Made by a program: the position numbers and the translations under genes
Assembly (NCBI GenBank): GCA_015491615.1
Contig: WFVN01000284.1
Coordinates: 1 to 6,597 of the forward strand
Reading direction: 5' to 3'
Source of the DNA: Gammaproteobacteria bacterium
GTDB taxonomy: Bacteria > Pseudomonadota > Gammaproteobacteria > S012-40
Length of the DNA stretch: 6,597 nucleotides
Shown: in pieces, positions 1 through 6,597 of the stretch
How positions within the stretch are numbered: the first letter of the stretch is position 1
Layout: each line of letters opens with the position of its first letter
The notes under the pieces: model-generated
Told to the model about the DNA's origin: nothing
What the model saw: only the letters and a program-made list of their open reading frames with translations
Database searches by the model: none

Positions 1-411
1 GCGCGAGGCCTGCCACCAGGGGGCCTGGTCCAGCCCCAGCATGCGCCCCAGGACCAGCATCACCACCACCACGACCACGCCCCGCGCCAGGCCGAACAGG
101 CCACCCACCGCCCGGTCCACCCCGCCCAGTCCCACCGCCCGCAGGAGGGCTCCGAGGGCACGCGCCATGAGGGTGACGGTGAACAGGGTGGCCACGAACA
201 GGAGGACGAAGGCCAGCACCGAACGCGCCGCGGGCACGGACACATAGGGCGCTAGGCGGGCGTCCAGGGCGGGGGTGAAAGTAAGGGCCACCCAGGCCGC
301 CGCCACCCACCCCGCCAGGGCCAGAGCCTCGCGCAGAAAGCCCCGCCACAACCCCGCCAGGGCGGAGATCAAGAAGGCCAAGACGATGGCCGCGTCCAGG
401 GGGTTGATCAT
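1..411 (-). CDS. cvpA: CvpA family inner-membrane protein (C-terminus beyond left edge)
   Basis: CvpA is a small integral inner-membrane protein, named for its need in colicin V production and linked to envelope homeostasis; its biochemical activity is unsettled. The 137 visible codons start at ATG 411 and stay open to the window edge. The family's usual length is about 160-190 residues, so some 25 or more are missing because of the window limit, not a mutation. Visible signatures are a GLWRGFLREALALAGW-type motif at residues 20-35 and a GGVDRAVGGLFGLARG motif at 96-111, both hallmarks of the family. Four hydrophobic segments are apparent at about 5-22, 28-46, 64-88 and 105-122, the last containing a six-valine run. 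A GGAG sits 5 nt before the ATG. It lies 76 nt after the SPOR gene, and in gammaproteobacteria purF normally follows; that gene is outside this window. Identity is confident, precise role is not. Confidence 0.93.
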   Translation of the reverse strand, partial: MINPLDAAIVLAFLISALAGLWRGFLREALALAGWVAAAWVALTFTPALDARLAPYVSVPAARSVLAFVLLFVATLFTVTLMARALGALLRAVGLGGVDRAVGGLFGLARGVVVVVVMLVLGRMLGLDQAPWWQASR

Positions 412-416
412 GCCCG

Positions 417-420
417 CTCC
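417..420 (-). promoter_or_regulatory. Ribosome binding site of cvpA
   Basis: GGAG on the minus strand, 5 nt before the ATG at 411, within a purine-rich GAGGGTGGAG context. It supports that ATG as the cvpA start, as does the MINPLDAAIV N-terminus typical of the family. Confidence 0.6.
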
Positions 421-438
421 ACCCTCTGGGGCGCGGCG

Positions 439-468
439 ATTCTAACAGATGCCCTTCCCTGCTCCCAG
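439..468 (-). promoter_or_regulatory. Possible weak internal promoter before cvpA
   Basis: The 76-nt gap between the SPOR gene and cvpA is the largest in the window. On the minus strand it carries TAGAAT (444-439), which matches five of six positions of the sigma-70 -10 consensus. CTGGGA (468-463), 18 nt upstream, matches only three of six of the -35 consensus. TAGAAT is AT-rich in otherwise very GC-rich DNA. It could give extra transcription of cvpA and the expected downstream purF. A chance match is quite possible, and nothing else supports it. Confidence 0.2.
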
Positions 469-487
469 GCCGCCGCCTGCGCGCCGT

Positions 488-982
488 TCATTCCAGGGGC
501 TCCACCCTGCCCTCGACGCCGGTGAGACGCCGGGCCTGTTGCAAGAGTTCGTCGGCCGATTTGGGGTCGGTGGCCGGGCCGGTGACCACCCACCAGGGAC
601 GGCCCGCGTCGTCGGCCTCCACCGCCGCCTCCAACCCACCGGCGACGAGGGCGCGGCGCGCCGCTTCGGCGGCCTCCGGGTCGGGGAACGGCCCCAGGGC
701 CACCAGCCACAGGCGCACCGTGGGCAGGGGCGGCTGCGCCGGGGTGCGGGTCGCCGGGGCCAGTTGTTCCAGGAGCTCGCCCAGGTCGGGAGTGGGGGAT
801 TCGGCCGGCAGGGCCTCCCAGCCGGCGCGCGCATCCACCCGATCGGCGAAGGGGTCGGGAGGAATGTTGCCGGCCCCCAGGCCGTCTTCGCCGGGTTGCA
901 GCCACCAGGGCAGGAGGATGGCCAGCAGGGAGGCAAGCACCAGCCACGGGAGGTAGCGATTTTTTCTAGCCGGCGCGCTCAA
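488..982 (-). CDS. dedD: DedD-like SPOR-domain membrane protein
   Basis: A 164-residue, single-pass inner-membrane protein of the DedD type. Family members sit at the division septum, where the periplasmic SPOR domain binds denuded peptidoglycan. It has a short basic cytoplasmic tail (residues 1-9, ARKNR), one membrane helix at about 11-28, a Pro/Ala/Glu-rich periplasmic linker at about 30-87, and a C-terminal SPOR-like beta-alpha-beta unit at about 89-162 (WLVALGPF at 92-99, WWVVTGP at 130-136). The start is TTG at 982: an in-frame TAG at 1015-1013 limits extension, no ATG or GTG lies between, and a strong GGGAGGT precedes the TTG by 5 nt. The gene overlaps the 3' end of folC by 17 nt, so it is probably translationally coupled. 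Location between folC and cvpA matches dedD in E. coli. Residues known to contact glycan in other SPOR domains appear substituted (see findings), so binding is uncertain. The symbol rests mostly on context plus domain. Confidence 0.85.
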   Translation of the reverse strand: MSAPARKNRYLPWLVLASLLAILLPWWLQPGEDGLGAGNIPPDPFADRVDARAGWEALPAESPTPDLGELLEQLAPATRTPAQPPLPTVRLWLVALGPFPDPEAAEAARRALVAGGLEAAVEADDAGRPWWVVTGPATDPKSADELLQQARRLTGVEGRVEPLE

Positions 983-2228
983 GGCGCACCTCCCGCCAGC
1001 GCAGGGCCCGTTCTACGGTGTGGAAGGAGCCGGTCACCAGCAGCCGCCCGTGCGCGGGGGTCTGGGCCAGCGCCGCTTCCAAGGCCCCGTCCACCCCCGG
1101 GTGGGCGTGCACCGGGCAGGGAGCGGGGGGGCAGCGTTCGCGCAGGCGGGCCGCGGCGGCGCCGCGCTCCAGGTCGTCCAGGCCGGCCAGGTGGAGGGCC
1201 CGGAGGTGGGGCAGCAGCGGCGCCAGGAAGGCGCCGGGGTCCTTGTCGGCGAGCATCCCCACTACCGCCACCGTGGGCCGGGGATCGACCGCCAGGGCCG
1301 CCGCCAGGGCACGCGCGGCGTGCGGGTTGTGGCCCACGTCCAGCCACCATTCGGGAGTCCCGGGGAGGCGCTCCTGACGCCCAGGCAGGCGCGCCCCGGC
1401 GAGGCCGCGGGCGAGGGCCGCGCCGTCCCAAGGGAAGCGCTCGCGCAGCCGTTCCAGGGCCCTCACCGCGCCGGCGGCGTTGTCCCGCTGGTGGGCACCG
1501 GGCAGGCCCAAGGGCGGCAGCTCCCACGCCCCGGTGGGCCCGCGCCAGCGGCCGTCCGCGTCGATGTGGAAGTCCACCCCCAGGCGCTCCACGGGGGCAC
1601 CCAGTGCCCGGGCGCGCGCCAGGAGGCTGGCCGGCGGGTCGCGGTCGCTCACCACCACCGGCACGCCGGGGCGTAGGATGCCCGCCTTCTCGGCGCCGAT
1701 GGCCTCCCGGTCCGGGCCCAGCCAGGCCTGGTGATCCAGGTCGATGGGGGTGACGACGCAGAGCGCCGGGTCCACCGCGTTGACCGCGTCCAGACGCCCG
1801 CCCAGACCCACTTCCAGCAGGGCCAGGTCCACTTCGGCCTCGGCGAAGTGCACCAGGGCGGCGAGGGTGCCGAATTCGAAATAGGTGAGGGGGACGTCGC
1901 CGCGCGCTGCCTCCACCCGCTCGAAGGCGCGCACCAGTTCGTCATCGGCGGCCTCCACGCCGGCCACGCGGATGCGTTCGTTGTAGCGCCGCAGGTGGGG
2001 GGAGGTGTAGGCCCCGGGGCGGTGGCCGGCAGCGGCGAGCACCGCCTCCAGGTAGGCGACGGTGGAGCCCTTGCCGTTGGTGCCGGCGACGGTCACCACC
2101 GGGAAGGGCGGGCGCTCCAGCCCGAGGCGCGCGAGCACCGCGCACACCCGCTCCAGGCCCAGGTCCATCTCCGCCGGGTGGAGCGAATCCTGCCAGGCCA
2201 GCCACTGGGCCAGGGTTCGGGGGGCCAT
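966..2228 (-). CDS. folC: Bifunctional dihydrofolate synthase / folylpolyglutamate synthase
   Basis: Cytoplasmic Mur-ligase-family enzyme. It joins glutamate to dihydropteroate to make dihydrofolate, then adds further glutamates to reduced folates, using ATP. The 420-residue length is normal. Visible motifs are the ATP-binding P-loop VAGTNGKGST (47-56), the TSPHLRRYNERI segment (75-86) typical of bacterial FolC, YFEFGTLAAL (116-125), LEVGLGGRLDAVN (138-150), a metal-ligand His in DLDH (163-166), and EKAGI (180-184) containing the lysine expected to be carbamylated. The C-terminal ligase domain shows HQRDNAAGA (246-254), DVGHNP (297-302) and LVTGSFHTVE (397-406). The proteobacterial bifunctional activity is inferred from family and lineage, not from a diagnostic residue. 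ATG 2228 lies 2 nt after the accD stop (TGA GC ATG). No strong Shine-Dalgarno is visible, so translation probably depends on coupling to accD. The 3' end overlaps dedD. Confidence 0.97.
   Translation of the reverse strand: MAPRTLAQWLAWQDSLHPAEMDLGLERVCAVLARLGLERPPFPVVTVAGTNGKGSTVAYLEAVLAAAGHRPGAYTSPHLRRYNERIRVAGVEAADDELVRAFERVEAARGDVPLTYFEFGTLAALVHFAEAEVDLALLEVGLGGRLDAVNAVDPALCVVTPIDLDHQAWLGPDREAIGAEKAGILRPGVPVVVSDRDPPASLLARARALGAPVERLGVDFHIDADGRWRGPTGAWELPPLGLPGAHQRDNAAGAVRALERLRERFPWDGAALARGLAGARLPGRQERLPGTPEWWLDVGHNPHAARALAAALAVDPRPTVAVVGMLADKDPGAFLAPLLPHLRALHLAGLDDLERGAAAARLRERCPPAPCPVHAHPGVDGALEAALAQTPAHGRLLVTGSFHTVERALRWREVRLERAG
988..994 (-). promoter_or_regulatory. Strong ribosome binding site fixing the TTG start of dedD
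   Basis: GGGAGGT on the minus strand, inside the 3' end of folC, with 5 nt (GCGCC) to TTG 982-980. It is the best Shine-Dalgarno match in the window. Together with the in-frame stop at 1015-1013, it makes TTG the only reasonable start. A strong site may compensate for the weak start codon. Confidence 0.75.
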
Positions 2229-2230
2229 GC

Positions 2231-3091
2231 TCAGGGGGCGGACCGGTGGCTGAGCAGGGCCAGGAGGTTGGCCAGGCGGTCGCGCATCTCGCGGCGATCG
2301 ACGATGAGATCCACGGCCCCGTGTTCGAGGAGGAATTCGGCGCGCTGGAAACCCTCGGGGAGGGTCTCCCGCACCGTCTGTTCGATGACCCGTGGGCCGG
2401 CGAAGCCGATGAGGGCCTTGGGTTCGGCCACGTTCACGTCGCCGAGCATGGCCAGGCTGGCGGAGACGCCGCCCATGGTGGGGTCGGTGAGGACGGAGAC
2501 GTAGGGAATGCCCCGTTCCGACATCTCACGCAGGGCGGCACTGGTCTTGGCCATCTGCATGAGGGAGAACAGGGCCTCCTGCATGCGCGCGCCGCCGGAG
2601 GCGGAGAAGCATACCAGGGGGATGGATTCGCGCAGGCAGGTGTCCACCGCGCGCACGAAGCGCTCCCCCACTACCGAACCCATGGAACCGCCCATGAAGC
2701 GGAACTCGAAGGCGCAGGCCACCAGCGGCAGGCCCTTGAGCTGGCCGCGCATGGCCACTAGGGCGTCCTTTTCGCCGGTGGCCTTCTGCGCCTGGGCGAG
2801 GCGGTCCTTGTATTTCTTGGCGTCCTTGAACTTGAGGACGTCCACCGGCTCCAGCTCGGCGCCGATCTCCTCCCGCGGGGCCTCGTCCAGGAACAGGTCC
2901 AGGCGCCGGCGGGCGCCGATGCGGAAGTGGTGGGCGCACTTGGGGCAGACGTCCAGGTTGCGTTCCAGGTCCACCCGGTAGAGGACCGATTGGCACTCCG
3001 GGCACTTGGTCCACAGGCCCTCGGGGACCTGGCGCTTCTTCTCGCTCTGGATGCGGATGCGGGAGGGGACGAGTTTCTGGAACCAGCTCAT
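2231..3091 (-). CDS. accD: Acetyl-CoA carboxylase carboxyltransferase subunit beta
   Basis: AccD pairs with AccA to form the alpha2beta2 carboxyltransferase, which moves the carboxyl group from carboxybiotin to acetyl-CoA, giving malonyl-CoA for fatty acid synthesis. The 286-residue length is usual. The N-terminal four-cysteine zinc ribbon is intact (C30, C33, C49, C52). The crotonase-like carboxyltransferase core follows, with MGGSMGSVVGERF (133-145), SASGGARMQE (163-172), which lies in the acyl-CoA/oxyanion-hole region, TDPTMGGVSAS (202-212) and GFAGPRVIEQTVRETLPEGFQ (229-249). The ATG shares a 4-nt ATGA with the trpA stop, and an AGGAG at 3104-3100 lies 8 nt upstream, inside trpA. E. coli AccD binds nucleic acid through its zinc finger; the same could hold here, but that is inference. 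Its partner accA is not in the window, which is common. Confidence 0.98.
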   Translation of the reverse strand: MSWFQKLVPSRIRIQSEKKRQVPEGLWTKCPECQSVLYRVDLERNLDVCPKCAHHFRIGARRRLDLFLDEAPREEIGAELEPVDVLKFKDAKKYKDRLAQAQKATGEKDALVAMRGQLKGLPLVACAFEFRFMGGSMGSVVGERFVRAVDTCLRESIPLVCFSASGGARMQEALFSLMQMAKTSAALREMSERGIPYVSVLTDPTMGGVSASLAMLGDVNVAEPKALIGFAGPRVIEQTVRETLPEGFQRAEFLLEHGAVDLIVDRREMRDRLANLLALLSHRSAP

Positions 3092-3908
3092 GGTCCGGAC
3101 TCCTGTGTGCGGGCGTCCATGGCGTGGCGCATGGCGCGCAAGAGGTCTTCGATGGCGGCGAGGGCGGCGTCGCGGTGGCCCAGGTGCTCCTCGATGCGTC
3201 GCACCAGGGCGCTGCCCACCACGGCGGCGTCAGCGAAGGCGGCGACGTGGGCGGCGTCCTCGGCGCCGCGGATGCCGAAGCCGACCCCCAGGGGCAGGTC
3301 GGTGAGGCGGCGCAGGTCTTGGATGCGCTCACGCACCGCGGCCAGGTCCAGGTGGGCGGCGCCGGTGACCCCCTTGAGGGAGACGTAGTAGAGGAAGCCG
3401 CGCGCGCGGGCGGCCACCCGCCTGGCGCGCTCGTCGTCGGTAGTGGGGGCGAGGAGGAAGATGGGGTCGAGGCCGTGGGCGTCGAGGGCGGCCCACAGGT
3501 CCTCCCCCTCCTCCAGCGGCAGGTCCACGGTGAGGACGCCATCCACCCCGGCGCGCGCCGCCTCCTGGGCGAAGGTCTCGTAGCCCATCACCTCCACCGG
3601 GTTGAGGTAACCCATGAGGACCACCGGCGTGTCGGGGTCGTCCTCGCGGAAGCGGGCCACCATGGCCAGCACCTGGCGCAGGTTGACCCGGTGCGCTAAG
3701 GCCCGCTCGCAGGCGGCCTGGATCACCGGCCCGTCGGCCATGGGGTCGGAGAAGGGCACCCCCAGTTCGATGAGGTCGGCGCCGGCGGCCACCATGCGGT
3801 GCATGAGGGGCACGGTGAAGTCAGGGTCCGGGTCGCCGGCGGTGACGTAGGGGACGAGGGCGCTGCGGCCGGCCTCGCGCAGGGCCCGGAAGCGGGTCTG
3901 GATGCGGC

Positions 3909-3912
<4 letters not shown>
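3088..3912 (-). CDS. trpA: Tryptophan synthase alpha subunit
   Basis: TrpA cleaves indole-3-glycerol phosphate to indole and glyceraldehyde 3-phosphate, and passes indole through an internal tunnel to TrpB. The 274-residue protein is a complete TIM barrel. The two catalytic acids are present at the same positions as in the enteric enzyme: E49 (LIELGVPFSDP, 47-57) and D60 (ADGP, 59-62). Other family segments are PYVTAGDPD (21-29), LMGYLNP (99-105), the phosphate-site loop YVSLKGVTGA (176-185), GVGFGI (209-214) and VVGSALVRRI (231-240). The ATG overlaps the trpB stop as ATGA, and a GAGGGGA (3926-3920) lies 7 nt upstream. TrpA and TrpB form an alpha-beta-beta-alpha complex, so coupled translation fits equimolar synthesis. 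The C-terminal stop overlaps accD. Confidence 0.98.
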
Positions 3913-5107
<1,195 letters not shown>

Positions 5108-5111
<4 letters not shown>

Positions 5112-5740
5112 GGGTCTCTCGTTGCCTCGGCCCGCCGCACGGCGGCGACGAAGGCGGCCATGCGTCGGGAATCTTTGATGCCGGGGGCCGATTCCACCCC
5201 GGAACTCACGTCCACGCCGTAGGGGCGCACCTCCCGCACCGCCTCGACGACGTTGCCTTCGTCCAGGCCGCCGGCGAGGATCAACGGCCGCGCGAGGGGT
5301 GGAATGGCGCCCCAGTCGAAGGTCTCACCGCGCCCCCCCAGGCCACCGGCCGGATGGGCGTCCAGCAGCAGGCCGGCGGCGTCATTGTAGCGGGCCGCGT
5401 AGGTCACCGGATCGACCCCGCCGCCCATGGGCACCGCCTTCAGGTACGGGCGGCCGAAGGCGCGGCACAGCTCGGGGGGCTCGTCGCCGTGGAACTGGGG
5501 CACGGCGGTGGGCAGGGCCGCCAGCACCGCCCGCGCCGTCTCGGGCTCGGGATCCACGAACAGGGCCACGGGGGTGACGAAGGGCGGCAGGGCAGCGACC
5601 ACCGCGCGGGCCCGTTCCAGATCCACGCAGCGGCGGCTGGCGGCGACGAACACCAGGCCCACGGCATCGGCCCCGGCCGCCGCCGCGGCCTGCCCGTCCT
5701 CGGGTCGGGTGATGCCACAGATCTTGATGCGGATGCGCAC
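5108..5740 (-). CDS. trpF: Phosphoribosylanthranilate isomerase
   Basis: TrpF carries out the Amadori isomerization of N-(5'-phosphoribosyl)anthranilate to CdRP, the step before indole-glycerol-phosphate synthase in tryptophan synthesis. The 210-residue, free-standing TIM barrel is of normal length and is not fused to TrpC. The general base C8 lies in KICGITRPED (6-15), and the general acid D127 in LLLDAHP (124-130). Other conserved segments are QFHGDE (82-87), a GRGETFDW stretch (136-143), LILAGGLDEGN (153-163) for substrate phosphate and GVDVSSGVE (175-183). The start is GTG at 5740: it puts the KICGIT motif at the usual distance from the N-terminus, and a GGGGA lies 5 nt upstream. It begins 31 nt after truA and overlaps trpB by 4 nt. 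The adjacent trpBA supports the assignment; trpC, trpD and trpEG must be elsewhere. Confidence 0.97.
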
Positions 5741-5745
5741 GCCAG

Positions 5746-5750
5746 TCCCC
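5746..5750 (-). promoter_or_regulatory. Ribosome binding site supporting the GTG start of trpF
   Basis: GGGGA on the minus strand, 5 nt before GTG 5740-5738, in the 31-nt gap after truA. A moderate match. The gap shows no terminator-like hairpin plus T-run and no clear promoter, so trpF is probably co-transcribed with truA. Confidence 0.45.
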
Positions 5751-5771
5751 GGAATCCAAGGCCTCGAGAGG

Positions 5772-6551
5772 TTACCAGAGGGTGGGTTTTTCCGGAAGGA
5801 CGGGGAGATCGAAGCGGGGCGGGTAGAAGATACGCTGCAGGTAGAGCCCGTGCGGCGGCGCGGTGACCCCGCCGAGACGGCGCTCGCGCGTGGCCAGCAC
5901 CTCCCAGGCCCATTCCGGCGGGCGCTTGCCGGCGCCGATGTCCATCAGCACCCCGGCGATGTTGCGCACCATGTGGTGGAGGAAGGCGTTGGCCTCCACG
6001 TCGATGACGACGAAGTCCCCGTGGCGCACCACGTCCAAGCGGTACACGGTACGCACCGGGCTCTTGGCCTGGCAGGCCTGGGCGCGGTAGGCGGAGAAGT
6101 CGTGTTCCCCGAGGAGGTATTGGGCGGCGCGGGTCATAGCCGCTTCGTCCAGGGGACGGTACTCCCAGGCGCAGCGCCAGGCGAGGTAGGTGGGGCGCAC
6201 CGGGCGCTGGAAAATGACGTAGCGGTAGCGGCGACGGAAGGCGGAGAAGCGGGCGTGGAAGTCCGCCGGCACCGGTCGTGCCCAGAGGACGCTCACCTCC
6301 GGCGGTAGGTTGGCGTTGGCACCGAACACCCAGGCATGGTCGGGGCGTTGCGCCCCGGTGTCGAAATGCACCACCTGACAGGCGGCGTGCACGCCGGCGT
6401 CGGTGCGCCCGGCGCAGGTCACCGCCACCGGGTGGTCGGCCACCTTGGAGAGGGCCTGTTCCACCGCCTCCTGCACGGTGGGTACCCCCTCCTGGGTCTG
6501 CCAGCCGGAGAAGGCGCTGCCGTCGTATTCGATGCCGAGGGCAATTCTCAT
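5772..6551 (-). CDS. truA: tRNA pseudouridine(38-40) synthase
   Basis: TruA isomerizes uridines 38, 39 and 40 in the anticodon stem-loop of many tRNAs. From ATG 6551 the protein has 259 residues, typical of the family. It opens with RIALGIEYDGSAFSGWQ (2-18), then carries the catalytic aspartate D51 in CAGRTDAGVHA (46-56). Further family blocks are RRYRYVIF (107-114), NAFLHHMVRNIAG (188-200) and TAPPHGLYL (230-238). A GTG nine bases upstream (6560) is also in frame, but ATG 6551 is preferred: it forms a 4-nt ATGA overlap with the stop of the preceding reading frame, and the codons upstream in the truA frame often end in T, unlike the G/C-ending codons used everywhere else here. Linkage of truA to trpF and accD is common in Proteobacteria. 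Identity is near certain, the start fairly so. Confidence 0.97.
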   Translation of the reverse strand: MRIALGIEYDGSAFSGWQTQEGVPTVQEAVEQALSKVADHPVAVTCAGRTDAGVHAACQVVHFDTGAQRPDHAWVFGANANLPPEVSVLWARPVPADFHARFSAFRRRYRYVIFQRPVRPTYLAWRCAWEYRPLDEAAMTRAAQYLLGEHDFSAYRAQACQAKSPVRTVYRLDVVRHGDFVVIDVEANAFLHHMVRNIAGVLMDIGAGKRPPEWAWEVLATRERRLGGVTAPPHGLYLQRIFYPPRFDLPVLPEKPTLW

Positions 6552-6597
6552 GGGTTCCACCCCCAGGGGAGGATCAGCGGCAGGAGCAGGGCCAGCC
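6548..6597 (-). CDS. C-terminal fragment of an unidentified upstream gene
   Basis: Only the last 15 codons and the TGA stop fall inside the window. The residues are LALLLPLILPWGWNP, a leucine-rich, probably membrane-associated or buried tail. Two things suggest a real gene: almost every codon ends in G or C, as in the neighbours, and the stop overlaps the truA start as ATGA, the same coupling seen at three other junctions here. In Pseudomonas and relatives the gene before truA is fimV, but this tail does not resemble the usual acidic FimV C-terminus, so I do not assign it. A chance open frame remains possible at this length. Confidence 0.42.
   Translation of the reverse strand, partial: LALLLPLILPWGWNP

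Noticed and set aside
449..1753. 434-codon open frame on the plus strand, opposite the dedD gene and folC
   Set aside because: Its product is a low-complexity Arg/Pro/Gly/Ala string with no recognizable domain. It is antisense to two genes with clear family motifs, and long open antisense frames are expected at this GC content.
1731..2504. Plus-strand 257-codon frame across the folC-accD junction
   Set aside because: Antisense shadow with no motif and no credible ribosome binding context; both opposing genes are certain.
2526..3542. 338-codon minus-strand frame spanning trpA and accD
   Set aside because: It is an out-of-frame reading across two well-supported genes; the product is Pro/Arg/Ser-rich with no family motif.
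5197..5740. Apparent deviation of TrpF at S-R-R (35-37), where enteric TrpF has S-P-R
   Set aside because: The position is variable in the family (for example S-K-R in Thermotoga), so it is ordinary variation.
5741..5771. CTCGAG and AGGCCT palindromes in the truA-trpF gap as a possible regulator site or terminator
   Set aside because: They are 6-bp palindromes of a kind frequent by chance in GC-rich DNA, with no T-run, no spaced half-sites and no stable stem.

Overview
The window is a GC-rich (about 70% by eye), gene-dense stretch of bacterial chromosome. Every supported gene lies on the minus strand, so transcription runs from right to left. The gene content and order (truA, trpF, trpB, trpA, accD, folC, a SPOR-domain dedD-type gene, cvpA) are typical of Proteobacteria. 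The accD-folC-dedD-cvpA part matches the order known from Gammaproteobacteria, where purF normally follows cvpA. The high GC, with G or C at most third codon positions, points to a GC-rich gammaproteobacterium, perhaps of the Ectothiorhodospiraceae/Chromatiales type. That lineage guess is an inference, and a GC-rich betaproteobacterium is not excluded.

Layout in transcription order. At the right edge are the last 15 codons of an unidentified gene with a hydrophobic C-terminus, whose stop overlaps the truA ATG. Then come truA (tRNA pseudouridine synthase), a 31-nt gap, trpF, trpB and trpA (the last three steps of tryptophan synthesis), accD (acetyl-CoA carboxylase carboxyltransferase beta), folC (dihydrofolate/folylpolyglutamate synthase), a small membrane-anchored SPOR protein, a 76-nt gap, and cvpA, which runs off the left edge. 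The junctions trpF/trpB, trpB/trpA and trpA/accD are 4-nt ATGA stop/start overlaps. accD/folC is separated by 2 nt, and folC/dedD overlaps by 17 nt. No terminator is visible between genes. The cluster therefore looks like one translationally coupled operon, possibly with a weak internal promoter before cvpA.

The operon combines translation (truA), amino acid synthesis (trpFBA), lipid synthesis (accD), one-carbon cofactor supply (folC) and envelope/division functions (dedD, cvpA). This is a housekeeping growth operon. No mobile element, CRISPR array, tRNA/rRNA, phage or defence gene was seen, and no new biological system is evident. The points worth a second look are start-site corrections (TTG for dedD, GTG for trpF, ATG for truA), apparent loss of glycan-binding residues in the SPOR domain, and the insertion of trpFBA between truA and accD.
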